This document shows, one piece after another, positions 56,082-64,000 of a stretch of DNA of 64,000 nt. This stretch comes from Neorhizobium lilium (GTDB taxonomy: Bacteria > Pseudomonadota > Alphaproteobacteria > Rhizobiales > Rhizobiaceae). Made by a program: the position numbers and the translations under genes. Position 1 is the stretch's first letter; each line of letters opens with the position of its first letter. The notes below the pieces were generated by a model. It saw only the letters and a list, made by a program, of their open reading frames with translations. It did no database searches and was not told the DNA's origin. The stretch is from contig NZ_SBIP01000003.1 in NCBI RefSeq assembly GCF_004053875.1, positions 846,093-910,092 on the forward strand. Direction: 5' to 3'.

Positions 56082-57737
56082 ATGAAAGCCTTCGCGACCC
56101 TGCTCGACCGCCTCGTGCTGACCCCGTCCCGCAACGGCAAGCTGAAGCTGCTGGCCGATTATTTCCGCGATACGCCCGATCCGGACCGCGGCTATGGGCT
56201 GGCGGCGCTGGCGGGCGTGCTGGACCTGAAAAGCGTCAAGCCGGCCATGTTGCGTGAACTCGTGCTGGAGCGCATGGACCCGGTGCTCTTTCAGTATTCC
56301 TACGATTATGTCGGCGATCTGGCCGAAACCATTGCGCTGGTCTGGGACGGCGGGGAGAAGGACGACAGCACGGATGCGGAACAGCCGAGCCTGTCCGAAG
56401 TCGTCACGCGCATGAACGCGCTCGGCCGCACCGAGGTTCGCTCCGCCGTCCGCGATCTCCTGGGGCATCTCGATCCGTCCGGCCGCTTCGCCTTCCTGAA
56501 GCTCGTCACCGGTAGCTTGCGCATCGGCGTCTCGGCCCGGCTTGCCAAGCAGGCCCTGTCGGACATGAGCGGCCACGGCGATGAGGAAAAGCCGGCCCAT
56601 AGCCGCGACGTCACCGAGATCGAGACGCTGTGGCATGGGTTGGAGCCGCCTTATGAGCCGCTGTTCGCCTGGCTCGAAGGGCGCGGCGAGCGGCCGGTGC
56701 TGGCGACGCCCGCCATTTTCCATTCGGTCATGCTCGCCAATCCGGTGGAGGACGGCGATCTCGCCAAGCTCGATCCCGCCGACTACGCCGCCGAGTGGAA
56801 ATGGGATGGCATCCGCATCCAGATGTCGAGCTATGGCGGCACCCGCAAGCTCTATTCGCGCTCCGGCGACGACATTACCGGCGCTTTTCCCGATATCGTG
56901 GATGCGATCAATTTTGACGGCGTGATCGACGGCGAGCTTCTGGTCGGCGGCACCCTGCGCTCCAACAGCCCGACCCGCACCTTTTCCGACCTCCAGCAGC
57001 GCCTCAACCGCAAGACGGTCTCGGGCAAGATGCTGGAGGAGTATCCGGCCTTCGTGCGCGCCTACGATCTTCTGTTCGAAGGCGATGTGGATGTTCGCGC
57101 CAGATCCTTCCTGGAGCGCCGCGGCCGGCTTGGCGATATCATCGATCGGGCGCCGCACGACCGTTTCGACCTGTCGCAGCTCGTTCCTTTCTCGACATGG
57201 GAAGAGCTCGACCGGGTGCGCCTGGCGCCGCCCGATCCGGTGATCGAAGGCGTGATGATCAAGCGCCGTGACAGCGTCTACCAGGCAGGCCGCCTCAAGG
57301 GTCCATGGTTCAAGTGGAAACGCGATCCCTACAATATCGATGCGGTGATGCTCTATGCGCAGCGCGGTCATGGCAAGCGCTCGAGTTATTATTCCGACTT
57401 CACCTTCGGCGTCTGGACGGAAACGCCCGATGGCGACCAGCTCGTGCCGGTCGGCAAGGCCTATTTCGGCTTCACCGATGCGGAGTTGGAAGTGCTCGAC
57501 AAGTTCGTGCGCGACAATACGGTGGAGCGTTTCGGCCCGGTGCGGGCGGTCAAGGCCGAGCCCGATTTCGGCTTCGTGCTGGAGGTCGCCTTCGAGGGCA
57601 TTCAGCGCTCGACACGCCATAAGTCGGGCGTCGCCATGCGCTTTCCCCGCATCGCCAGGCTGCGCACCGACAAGCTGCCCCGCGATGCCGACCGCCTTTC
57701 CACCTTGACCGCCATGGTGGAGGCAAGGGAAGGGTAG
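56082..57737 (+). CDS. ATP-dependent DNA ligase (LigC type)
   Basis: The 551-residue protein has an N-terminal bacterial ligase domain at about 1-200. The nucleotidyl-transferase core has EWKWDGIR with the adenylated K240, then DGELLVGG, and EGVMIKRRDSVYQAGR with motif IV/V residues. The OB fold closes with KYKWKRDP-like sequence (FKWKRDPYNIDAVML). It should seal nicks during repair together with the upstream exonuclease. The Lhr-like helicase and phosphoesterase that often complete this set are not in the window. Confidence 0.93.
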   Translation: MKAFATLLDRLVLTPSRNGKLKLLADYFRDTPDPDRGYGLAALAGVLDLKSVKPAMLRELVLERMDPVLFQYSYDYVGDLAETIALVWDGGEKDDSTDAEQPSLSEVVTRMNALGRTEVRSAVRDLLGHLDPSGRFAFLKLVTGSLRIGVSARLAKQALSDMSGHGDEEKPAHSRDVTEIETLWHGLEPPYEPLFAWLEGRGERPVLATPAIFHSVMLANPVEDGDLAKLDPADYAAEWKWDGIRIQMSSYGGTRKLYSRSGDDITGAFPDIVDAINFDGVIDGELLVGGTLRSNSPTRTFSDLQQRLNRKTVSGKMLEEYPAFVRAYDLLFEGDVDVRARSFLERRGRLGDIIDRAPHDRFDLSQLVPFSTWEELDRVRLAPPDPVIEGVMIKRRDSVYQAGRLKGPWFKWKRDPYNIDAVMLYAQRGHGKRSSYYSDFTFGVWTETPDGDQLVPVGKAYFGFTDAELEVLDKFVRDNTVERFGPVRAVKAEPDFGFVLEVAFEGIQRSTRHKSGVAMRFPRIARLRTDKLPRDADRLSTLTAMVEAREG

Positions 57738-57811
57738 GGATGCAGTTGTCGCCGGTGCACGCTGAGTTGATGAATGCACATGATTTATATTGAAGTTGAT
57801 TGGAGAAACTT

Positions 57812-58945
57812 ATGAGCCTTGCGGGGATTTCGCTTCCGGATCGTCCCGTTTCCGTCAGGAAGGATGTGATATCCAAGCCGCGCGGCTACGCCTTCCTGAC
57901 CCTGTTCATGTTCGCGATCGCCGCCTTCCTCGCCGCATGGCAGGGACCGGACCTGCTTCAGGATATCCAGATCAGCAAGAACCCGCTCGTGCTCGAAGAC
58001 GGCGATATCCAGAATGGTCGATGCACGACGCGCAAGGCCGTGCTGACCGACTGCGAGGCCCGGCTCGTCTATACCCGCGAAGGCCGGCAATATCAGAAGT
58101 ACGTGCATCTCTTCTTCGTCGATCTGCATGTCGGGGATTACGAAAGCGGCATGGTGGTTTCTGCCGATCATCCCGAACTTGCGACCCTGACGATCGGCCT
58201 CGACAAGCTGTGGAACCGCATCATCTCGCTGGCCGCGATGATCCTCATCGTCGCCGGCATTGGCGTCGGCATGATCTTCGTCGGCTTCCGGGTGGGGCAG
58301 GCGAGACGCAGATTGCGGCATCCGGCCATGCTCACCGCAGTGCCGGTCGAGATCGCCGCATTCAATCGCAATCGCCGCGGGCTGTTCGTCACCTATGCGG
58401 ACAAGCTCTCGAGCCGCAAGACCAACCGCACCGCCTATACGCATTTTGCGGCAGGAGAGGAGCCGCTGATCATCGGCACGACTGCGGACGGCAATGCCAA
58501 AGGCAAGGACAAAGCCAAGGCTGCGAAGGCAGTGGGACTGGCGGTTCGCCATGGAACGACGCCGCTGCCGGTTCTGCTGGACAGCCGGTTGGAGCGTCTC
58601 GATCTGACCGAGGTGGAGCGTCGTGCAATCCTCGATCCGATCGAAGCCGCGCTGGCGCCCACAGGCGGCATGATCGTGCTGAGGGAGCCGAAGCGGATGC
58701 CGCGGATCCTTCGGGGCGTGTTGGTGTTCCTGGCCGTCATCCTGCTTTGCGTTGCCGGTCTTCTTGGCTACTGGCTCTGGTATGTCACCAGTTCGAAGAC
58801 GCAGTTCAATCAGGTTGGCATGGAGGTCAACAACGTGCTCCCGGCTCCGATGAACCGCTGGGGCTGCGGCGAGCTGAAGAAGCGCTTCGGCTCCGACCGT
58901 GCGCCATACGGCTGCGTGGCAGCCGATTTCACCAGCTGGAAATAG
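57812..58945 (+). CDS. Three-helix membrane protein of unknown function
   Basis: The protein has 377 residues from the ATG at 57812 with GGAG ahead. Membrane helices lie at about 26-46, 132-160 and 307-332. A periplasmic-side region of about 85 residues between the first two has a cysteine pair (CTTRKAVLTDC). A cytoplasmic segment of about 145 residues follows helix 2, and a short C-terminal tail carries two more cysteines (GCGELKKRFGSDRAPYGC). No known family is recognised. It is convergent with the chemoreceptor gene. Confidence 0.75.
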   Translation: MSLAGISLPDRPVSVRKDVISKPRGYAFLTLFMFAIAAFLAAWQGPDLLQDIQISKNPLVLEDGDIQNGRCTTRKAVLTDCEARLVYTREGRQYQKYVHLFFVDLHVGDYESGMVVSADHPELATLTIGLDKLWNRIISLAAMILIVAGIGVGMIFVGFRVGQARRRLRHPAMLTAVPVEIAAFNRNRRGLFVTYADKLSSRKTNRTAYTHFAAGEEPLIIGTTADGNAKGKDKAKAAKAVGLAVRHGTTPLPVLLDSRLERLDLTEVERRAILDPIEAALAPTGGMIVLREPKRMPRILRGVLVFLAVILLCVAGLLGYWLWYVTSSKTQFNQVGMEVNNVLPAPMNRWGCGELKKRFGSDRAPYGCVAADFTSWK

Positions 58946-58974
58946 GCGTTCCGACTGCTATGAATCCGGCCCAA

Positions 58975-59005
58975 CGAAAAAAGGCGGAGCTTTCGGCTCC
59001 GCCTT
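58975..59005 (-). terminator. Intrinsic terminator of the chemoreceptor gene
   Basis: AAGGCGGAGC (58981-58990), loop TTTCG, GCTCCGCCTT (58996-59005) is a perfect 10-base stem. Read on the minus strand it is followed by six T residues, ending transcription from 59031-61289. Confidence 0.88.
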
Positions 59006-59030
59006 TCCCTTGTGCATCTGGCTTGGAGGC

Positions 59031-61289
59031 TCAGAATTCTTCCCAGCTGTCGGCAGACGGAGCGGCAGCGGCAGCAGCGCTCGAACGACCGGTAAAGGCC
59101 TTGGCGATCCGGCCGACCATGCCGCGCGCCGGCGAAGGTGCGGGCGCAGAGGCGCTTGAGGCGGTCGAAAGCGCAGCAGAGGTCCGGCGCAGCGCGGCGG
59201 TCTGGGACGAAGCAGCATTGCCGAGCTGGAACTGGGCGATCATGTCGCGCAAACGGCCGGCCTCATTGGCAAGCGTGGCGCCGGCCGCATTGGCCTCTTC
59301 CACCATGGCGGCGTTCTGCTGGGTCACCTGGTCCATCTGGTTGACGGCGGTGTTGACCTCCGACAGGCCGACCGATTGTTCGCGCGCGGACGTTGCGATC
59401 GCATCCATGTGCTGGTTGATGGTGACGATATAGGCCTCGATCGTCTTCAGGGCCTCGCCTGTTTCGCTGACCAGCTTGACGCCGCTGCCAACCTCGACGG
59501 AGGAGTTGCGGATCAGCTCCTTGATCTCCTTGGCAGCCTTGGCGGAGCGCTGGGCCAGTTCGCGCACTTCCTGGGCGACGACTGCAAAGCCCTTGCCGGC
59601 TTCACCGGCACGTGCCGCTTCGACGCCAGCGTTCAAGGCCAGCAGGTTGGTCTGGAAGGCGATATCGTCGATCACGCCGATGATGTTGGAGATCTGGCTC
59701 GACGATTGCTCGATCTTGCCCATCGCACCGACGGCGCTGGCCACGACCTGACCGGAATGGCGGGCGCTTTCATTGGCCTGGATCGCCACCGCCCGCGCCT
59801 CGTCGGCACGCTTGGAGGAGTTGGAAACATTGGCGGTGATCTGGTCGAGGGCAGCGGCGGTCTCTTCGAGCGAAGCCGCCTGCTGTTCGGTGCGCTTGGA
59901 GAGGTCGTCGGCACTGCTGCTGACTTCGCGCGCGCCGCTGTCGATCGAACCGGTGGCCTGTGCAACGCCGCTGAGCGTGCTGCGCAGCTGCTCCACGGCC
60001 CGGTTGAAGTCTTCCCGAAGGCTCTCGAAGTCTTGCGCGAAAGGCTGTGCGAGCTGGAAGGTGAGATCGCCGGCAGCGAGATGCTTGAGGCCGTCCGCCA
60101 GCCCGTTGGTCGCCTGTGCCATGGCTTGCGCCTGTACCCGGTCGCGTTCTGCGGTGCTGCGGCGTTGCTCTTCCGACTGATTACGCTGCTCGTCGGCCTG
60201 CCGCTCGAGCTCCTGACTCTTGAGTGCATTGTCCTTGAACACCTGGACTGCGCGGGCCATCGCCCCGATTTCGTCTGCACGACGATCGCCTTCGACAACG
60301 GCGGCGAGATTGCCCGAAGCAAGGTTGGACATGGTGCCGGTCAGACGTGAGATGGTGCCCGCAAGCGCGCGGGCGAAGAACAGGAAGCCGAGAAGCGCCA
60401 GTATGGAAATCACGATGGTGCCGACCACCGTCATCATGGTGGCGGAGCTTGCCTGCGTGACGATCTTGGTGACGTCGGAGGACACTTCGAGGACGCCGAT
60501 CTTGTCTCCGGAGAAGTTGGTGAAGGGCGTGGCTTCAACCAGGTAGGTCTTGCCATCGAAGGTCACCTGGTCGCGGAGGCGCTGACCGTCGAAGGCTGCC
60601 TTGACCTGATCATCCGTCAGGAAGCTGCGGTCCGACGTCGATGCCTGTTTCTGGAACTTGCCGTCGGCGAAGATGTAGACCCCGACTTCGCCCTGGATCT
60701 GCTTGGCCAGCGGCTTGAAATAGCTGTTGCTGAGGATTGTGCCGACATCGACGACGCCGACCGTCTTTCCAGCCTTTATGACCGGGGCCGACGCGAACAT
60801 GCTGACCCCGCTCAGGCCGGGTTCCGTGCCGGCGACGAGTTTTCCGCTCGAAAGGGCTGCCCCCACCGTCTTTCTGCGACCCGTCATGTCATCGCCGAAC
60901 TTCTCTGGCGTGTGAATGCGGGCCACTGCTTTGCCATCGGCGCCGACGAAGGTGATGAGCGAGAGATTGCCTTCGCTGTTGATCGCAGGCATGGCGCTGG
61001 CGTAACGGGGAACGATCTGGTCACGGGCGCCCTGGGTGATGAGATCGGCGACGTCGGGCTCGCCGGCGAGGGCAAGCGCAAGAGCCGAAGCGGCCTTCTT
61101 CTGGGCGGCCATGTCGTTCTGGATAAGCGCCCGGTCGGCGACGGCCTCGCTGTCCAGGGTGCTTTCGAGCGCGGCGCTCTGCCTGTACCAGGCAAGGCCG
61201 CCAATTGCGGCACTGGCGAAAAGAACGGCGGCAAAACCACAGCCGGTGATGGTCATCCACAATGGACGCTTGATATGCAGTTCGGTCAT
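59031..61289 (-). CDS. Methyl-accepting chemotaxis protein with periplasmic cache domain
   Basis: The 752-residue chemoreceptor has TM1 at about 13-34, a periplasmic cache-type sensor at about 40-285, TM2 at about 290-312, HAMP at about 315-370 ([20 protein letters not shown]) and a signalling hairpin with the tip [27 protein letters not shown] variant. The C-terminus SWEEF is a CheR/CheB-tethering pentapeptide. A paralogue with an almost identical tail starts at the window's right edge. Confidence 0.94.
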   Translation of the reverse strand: MTELHIKRPLWMTITGCGFAAVLFASAAIGGLAWYRQSAALESTLDSEAVADRALIQNDMAAQKKAASALALALAGEPDVADLITQGARDQIVPRYASAMPAINSEGNLSLITFVGADGKAVARIHTPEKFGDDMTGRRKTVGAALSSGKLVAGTEPGLSGVSMFASAPVIKAGKTVGVVDVGTILSNSYFKPLAKQIQGEVGVYIFADGKFQKQASTSDRSFLTDDQVKAAFDGQRLRDQVTFDGKTYLVEATPFTNFSGDKIGVLEVSSDVTKIVTQASSATMMTVVGTIVISILALLGFLFFARALAGTISRLTGTMSNLASGNLAAVVEGDRRADEIGAMARAVQVFKDNALKSQELERQADEQRNQSEEQRRSTAERDRVQAQAMAQATNGLADGLKHLAAGDLTFQLAQPFAQDFESLREDFNRAVEQLRSTLSGVAQATGSIDSGAREVSSSADDLSKRTEQQAASLEETAAALDQITANVSNSSKRADEARAVAIQANESARHSGQVVASAVGAMGKIEQSSSQISNIIGVIDDIAFQTNLLALNAGVEAARAGEAGKGFAVVAQEVRELAQRSAKAAKEIKELIRNSSVEVGSGVKLVSETGEALKTIEAYIVTINQHMDAIATSAREQSVGLSEVNTAVNQMDQVTQQNAAMVEEANAAGATLANEAGRLRDMIAQFQLGNAASSQTAALRRTSAALSTASSASAPAPSPARGMVGRIAKAFTGRSSAAAAAAPSADSWEEF

Positions 61290-61526
61290 CTCTTGTCAAA
61301 ACCCTCGTCGGAATAGGCCCTTGCAAAGACATAGGCAGATGAATACTCAATTTTAGTTAAATATGGTTCATCGTTGCGCGTCCTGTGCCTAAAGTCCTGA
61401 CTGATATGTCATCGGCAGCCGTGTTGTTTGGAACATAGATGCTGCAGGCAGGATCACTTCTTCGCGTACCTTGCCTTCCGGCCTTGTTCTCCGCCGCTGC
61501 GGACTTGAAGATGTTCGTGCGGATGC

Positions 61527-61796
61527 TAGGACCAATCGACACTCAGGATTTGGAGCGTGGTATGAGGGAAAATCGTTCAGTTCGAGGAGCGAAACCGATG
61601 GTGGATCCTATATCCATCGAGGTTTGGCGACGCAGAAATGACGATTTTCACCATATCCCTTCGGGATGCGGCAGATTTCGCCTCTGAAGACGTCGGAAAG
61701 CCCTTGTGGAGGGAATACTCCACTGCTGCCTTCCCTCCTGTTCAGAAACAAAATTCGCTCGCGCCACGCCCGAAACCTGAATGTCGATTGGTCCTA
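61527..61796 (+). mobile_element. 270 bp MITE, copy 3
   Basis: This is the best-preserved pair of ends: TAGGACCAATCGACACTCAG on the left and CTGAATGTCGATTGGTCCTA on the right, with TA at both borders. It is the same length and orientation as copy 2. It fills most of the 539-base gap between the chemoreceptor start and the hydrolase start; the other 237 bases upstream of it (61290-61526) hold only the presumed chemoreceptor promoter region. Confidence 0.93.
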
Positions 61797-61828
61797 GCTT
61801 CCGGACAGATGATAGTGAGAGAACAAAC

Positions 61829-62731
61829 ATGCCGCTGACCCGCCGCCTGCTGATGGGTGGTCTTGCCTTCGGTGCGCTGGCGCCCAAGGCTGCGACTGCC
61901 GGTCCTTTTCCTGTTCCCGATAGTCTGCCGCTTGAAAAGGAGGATTACGGGGATGCGCGTCGGCGGTTCAGCACCCATCTTCTGCGCATGGGGCCGGCAC
62001 CGGAAGCGTCGCCGCCACTCGGCACGCCGCCTGGTTCGAAGCGGGTTTTCTATCCCGGCGGTCCGGATGGCTCGATCCAGCTCATCGCCTGGCTATCGTC
62101 TTACGAACCCTCTTTAAAGCTCAAACCCGCCGTCCTTTTCCTGCATGGCGGCAATGCCACGGGTGACGGTCATTGGGAATTGATGAAACCCTATGTGGAC
62201 GCAGGCTTCGTGGTGCTGCTGCCGTCTTTCCGTGGCGAAAACGGCCAGGATGGCGCCTTTTCCGGTTTTTACGACGAGACCAGCGATGCGCTTGCCGCTG
62301 CGCACTATCTGGAGAGCCTGCCCGGCATCGACAAGGATCGTCTGTTCCTGGCTGGCCACAGCAATGGCGGAACCCTGTCGCTGCTGTCCTCCATGACGCG
62401 CAGGTTTCGCGCCTCGGTTCCCATTTCGGCCGGCGTCAACTCGTGGCGGTTTTTCAGCCGCTATACCGAGGACATCCGCTTCGATGTGAGCGATCCGCGC
62501 GAGTTCCTGATGCGCTCCTCCGTCTGCTTCGGCCCCAGCCTCAAATGCCCGACGCTTCTGCTGCGCGGCACGGAGGAACGACCTTTCGACAGGGATCATC
62601 AACTGCTGATGGATCGCGCCCGCGCAGCCGGCGTTTCCATAGAGGCAAAAATGCTGCCCGGCACCCATAACGGCGTGGTGCCCGGCGCCGTGCATGAAAG
62701 CATCCGCTTCTTCAATCAGGTCGCGACCTGA
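61829..62731 (+). CDS. Tat-exported alpha/beta hydrolase
   Basis: The protein has 300 residues from the ATG at 61829. MPLTRRLLMGGLAFGALAPK has a twin-arginine pair and a short hydrophobic stretch ending at ATAG. The hydrolase body has LFLHGGNATGDGHW (oxyanion), the nucleophile elbow GHSNGG, and the late histidine in LPGTHNGVV. It resembles dienelactone-hydrolase/prolyl-oligopeptidase relatives. An ATG inside the MITE at 61781 is in frame and would add 16 residues. The stop overlaps the convergent flavoprotein gene by 16 bases. Confidence 0.85.
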   Translation: MPLTRRLLMGGLAFGALAPKAATAGPFPVPDSLPLEKEDYGDARRRFSTHLLRMGPAPEASPPLGTPPGSKRVFYPGGPDGSIQLIAWLSSYEPSLKLKPAVLFLHGGNATGDGHWELMKPYVDAGFVVLLPSFRGENGQDGAFSGFYDETSDALAAAHYLESLPGIDKDRLFLAGHSNGGTLSLLSSMTRRFRASVPISAGVNSWRFFSRYTEDIRFDVSDPREFLMRSSVCFGPSLKCPTLLLRGTEERPFDRDHQLLMDRARAAGVSIEAKMLPGTHNGVVPGAVHESIRFFNQVAT

Positions 62732-63636
62732 TCCCGTTTCTCAGGCTTGCGGAACACCAGCGATTGGTGCAGGGCAGCACCCGCCACATTGCCGTCGCCC
62801 ACCGCGACCGCAACCGAGCCTGCCGCCCGGGCCGCATCCCCGCAGGCGAATACGCCTGGCACGCTTGTCTCCTGGGTAAATCCCGTCTTAATGAAGGGGT
62901 ATAGCGCGTCTTCCAGCTCGCAGCCGAGCTGGTTTGCAAGCGGCACGGCGATGCGCGGCTGGGGCAGGACGAAAAGCCCGGCAAAATTCAGGACACGCCC
63001 ATCCTCCAGATGCAGATCCGCATTCTTCTCGATGCGGTCGATCTTGCCGGGCTCGATCGTCACGCCGCGCTCATCGAGCTGTTCCCGCTGTTCCTCGTCG
63101 GGCTCGAAGCAGCCGTTCAGCACAAGGGTCGTCTTTCCCCAGTCGGGCAGGAGCAGGGCCTGGTGCATGGAATGATGCGATGATGCGATCACGCCGATTT
63201 CGCCTTGGTCCAGTTCGAACCCGTGGCAGTAAGGGCAATGGAAGACGGACCGGCCCCAGCGCTCCTGAAGACCCGCGACATCCGGCAGGTCGTCGGTGAC
63301 CCCAAGCGCCAGCAGCAGACGGCGAGCTGAAAACGAGCCGCCTCCGGCAGTTGTGATGGTGAAGTCGTCCTGCGATCCGCAAGCCTGCTCGGCGCGGTCG
63401 TTCAACCATTCTACCGTCGGGTAACGCAGCAGCTGCTCGCGGGCATCGTCGGCAATGGCATTGGGTGCCCGCCCGTCCTGGCCAAGAAAGCCATGCGACG
63501 TCGCCGCGAATCGATTGCGCCGCAAACCTTCGTCTATCACCAGGATGCGGCGGCGGGCGCGGCCCAGCTGCAGGGCGGCCGAAAGGCCGGCATAGCTGCC
63601 GCCCACGATGATCGCGTCAAACAAACAGGTCTCCAT
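62716..63636 (-). CDS. Thioredoxin reductase-like flavoprotein
   Basis: The 306-residue protein has FAD-binding IIVGGSYAGLSAALQLGRA at the N-terminus, the redox-active CPYCHG motif at about 134-139 and the second FAD motif GVFACGDAARAAGSVAVAVGD. It is most like the low-molecular-weight TrxR-like family that also includes disulfide-forming oxidases, so the true substrate may not be thioredoxin. The NADPH-site GxGxxA is weak. Confidence 0.87.
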   Translation of the reverse strand: METCLFDAIIVGGSYAGLSAALQLGRARRRILVIDEGLRRNRFAATSHGFLGQDGRAPNAIADDAREQLLRYPTVEWLNDRAEQACGSQDDFTITTAGGGSFSARRLLLALGVTDDLPDVAGLQERWGRSVFHCPYCHGFELDQGEIGVIASSHHSMHQALLLPDWGKTTLVLNGCFEPDEEQREQLDERGVTIEPGKIDRIEKNADLHLEDGRVLNFAGLFVLPQPRIAVPLANQLGCELEDALYPFIKTGFTQETSVPGVFACGDAARAAGSVAVAVGDGNVAGAALHQSLVFRKPEKRDQVAT

Positions 63637-63734
63637 TCATGTCCCGGCACAGCGCAGATCGCCGCTTGCCTCGCGTAGAAGGATATGGATCGGCTGATCC
63701 CCACAGCAAGCCTCGGTCTGGAACCGTGCCAAAA

Positions 63735-63765
63735 CGAAAAAAGGCGGAGCTTTCGGCCCCGCCTT
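63735..63765 (-). terminator. Terminator of the second chemoreceptor
   Basis: AAGGCGGAGC (63741-63750), loop TTTCG, GCCCCGCCTT (63756-63765) has one A-C mismatch and is followed on the minus strand by six Ts. It is nearly identical to the terminator at 58981-59005. Confidence 0.8.
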
Positions 63766-63791
63766 TTCCCTTGTGCATCTGGCTTGGAGGC

Positions 63792-64000
63792 TCAGAATTC
63801 TTCCCAGCTGTCGGCAGACGGAGCGGCAGCGGCAGCGGCAGCGGCGCCGGAGCGGCCGGTAAAGGCCTGGGCGATCTTGCCGACCATGCCGCGGGCCGGC
63901 GACGAGACCGGGGCCGTGTGGCTGCTTGCGGTTCTGGGGCCGGATGCGGGCTTCGAGGCCGGTTTGGCGAAGGAGGTGGGCCGCGATGCAGCCGAAACCT
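63792..64000 (-). CDS. Methyl-accepting chemotaxis protein, C-terminal fragment cut by the window
   Basis: Only the last 69 residues are present; the gene continues past the right edge. The tail [20 protein letters not shown], an alanine run and SADSWEEF matches the C-terminus of the chemoreceptor at 59031-61289 almost residue for residue, including the CheR-tethering pentapeptide. The DNA similarity continues through the stop codon into the terminator, pointing to a fairly recent duplication. The sensor domain is unseen. Confidence 0.9.
   Translation of the reverse strand, partial: VSAASRPTSFAKPASKPASGPRTASSHTAPVSSPARGMVGKIAQAFTGRSGAAAAAAAAPSADSWEEF

Noticed and set aside
55587..57779. A 730-codon minus-strand frame opposite the ligase and exonuclease
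   Set aside because: It spans the palindromic repeat and parts of two well-supported genes and shows no family-like motifs.
61357..61542. A minus-strand frame upstream of the chemoreceptor that enters the MITE
   Set aside because: It starts inside the terminal repeat, has no ribosome site, and resembles no protein family.

Overview
The window reads as a chromosomal segment from an alphaproteobacterium of the Rhizobiaceae type. The evidence is the high GC content, an LpiA/AcvB (AtvA) lipid pair known from Agrobacterium and Rhizobium, a Rhizobium etli-type L-asparaginase, a choline-sulfate betCBA operon, a Rhodobacter-type PmtA, an APS-type CysH with CysDN, a DUF1127 small protein, and RIME-like intergenic palindromes. 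The species cannot be named from the sequence alone.

Layout. 285-361 is tRNA-Pro(CGG). 424-4049 (minus) is a three-gene glycosyltransferase operon, followed by a Yej/Opp-type peptide ABC operon (4207-10160, minus). A 270 bp MITE (10293-10562) precedes a second block of sugar genes (10646-18966): a GT32 transferase, a deacetylase-like protein, a GT4 transferase, a UDP-sugar dehydrogenase, a small methyltransferase-like protein, a cyclic-nucleotide-binding protein, and a 943-residue ABC-exporter-like protein whose nucleotide-binding motifs are all degraded. 19229-21345 holds a LacI regulator and a BASS-family transporter. 21395-31165 is a sulfur region: cysN, cysD and cysH, a divergent Rrf2 regulator, a ParDE module, pmtA, and the sulfate importer sbp-cysT-cysW-cysA. 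31329-34009 is a short lpiA with acvB. A toxin-antitoxin pair follows, then betCBA (34651-39475), a DUF2442/DUF4160 pair, a PHO-box-preceded EAL-CBS-GGDEF protein, a quinone oxidoreductase, a HigBA-like pair, a 24-codon mini-ORF with a terminator, and a DUF1127 protein. 45028-48979 has ansA, a DeoR regulator with a divergent DUF4406-like gene, a second MITE, and two glutathione transferases. 49111-54757 has an orphan ParD with a toxin stub, a Tat-exported beta-helix protein, a diguanylate cyclase, and a MarR/MFS efflux pair. 54833-57737 has a ligase-associated exonuclease and an ATP-dependent DNA ligase. The end holds an unknown membrane protein, a chemoreceptor, a third MITE, a Tat-exported hydrolase, a CxxC flavoprotein, and the C-terminus of a second, nearly identical chemoreceptor.

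How the parts fit. The sulfur genes import sulfate and activate it to APS for direct reduction. betCBA converts choline sulfate to glycine betaine. LpiA/AcvB adjust lysyl-phosphatidylglycerol, next to a phosphatidylcholine-pathway methyltransferase. The two sugar blocks look like one glycan locus with an unexplained pseudo-ABC component.

The most unusual items are the catalytically degraded ABC-like protein paired with a cNMP-binding protein; the MITE family, one copy of which supplies a gene's stop codon; long palindromes sitting only between co-directional gene pairs; the half-length LpiA; a three-unit PHO box before a c-di-GMP gene; and an orphan antitoxin with a 26-codon toxin remnant.
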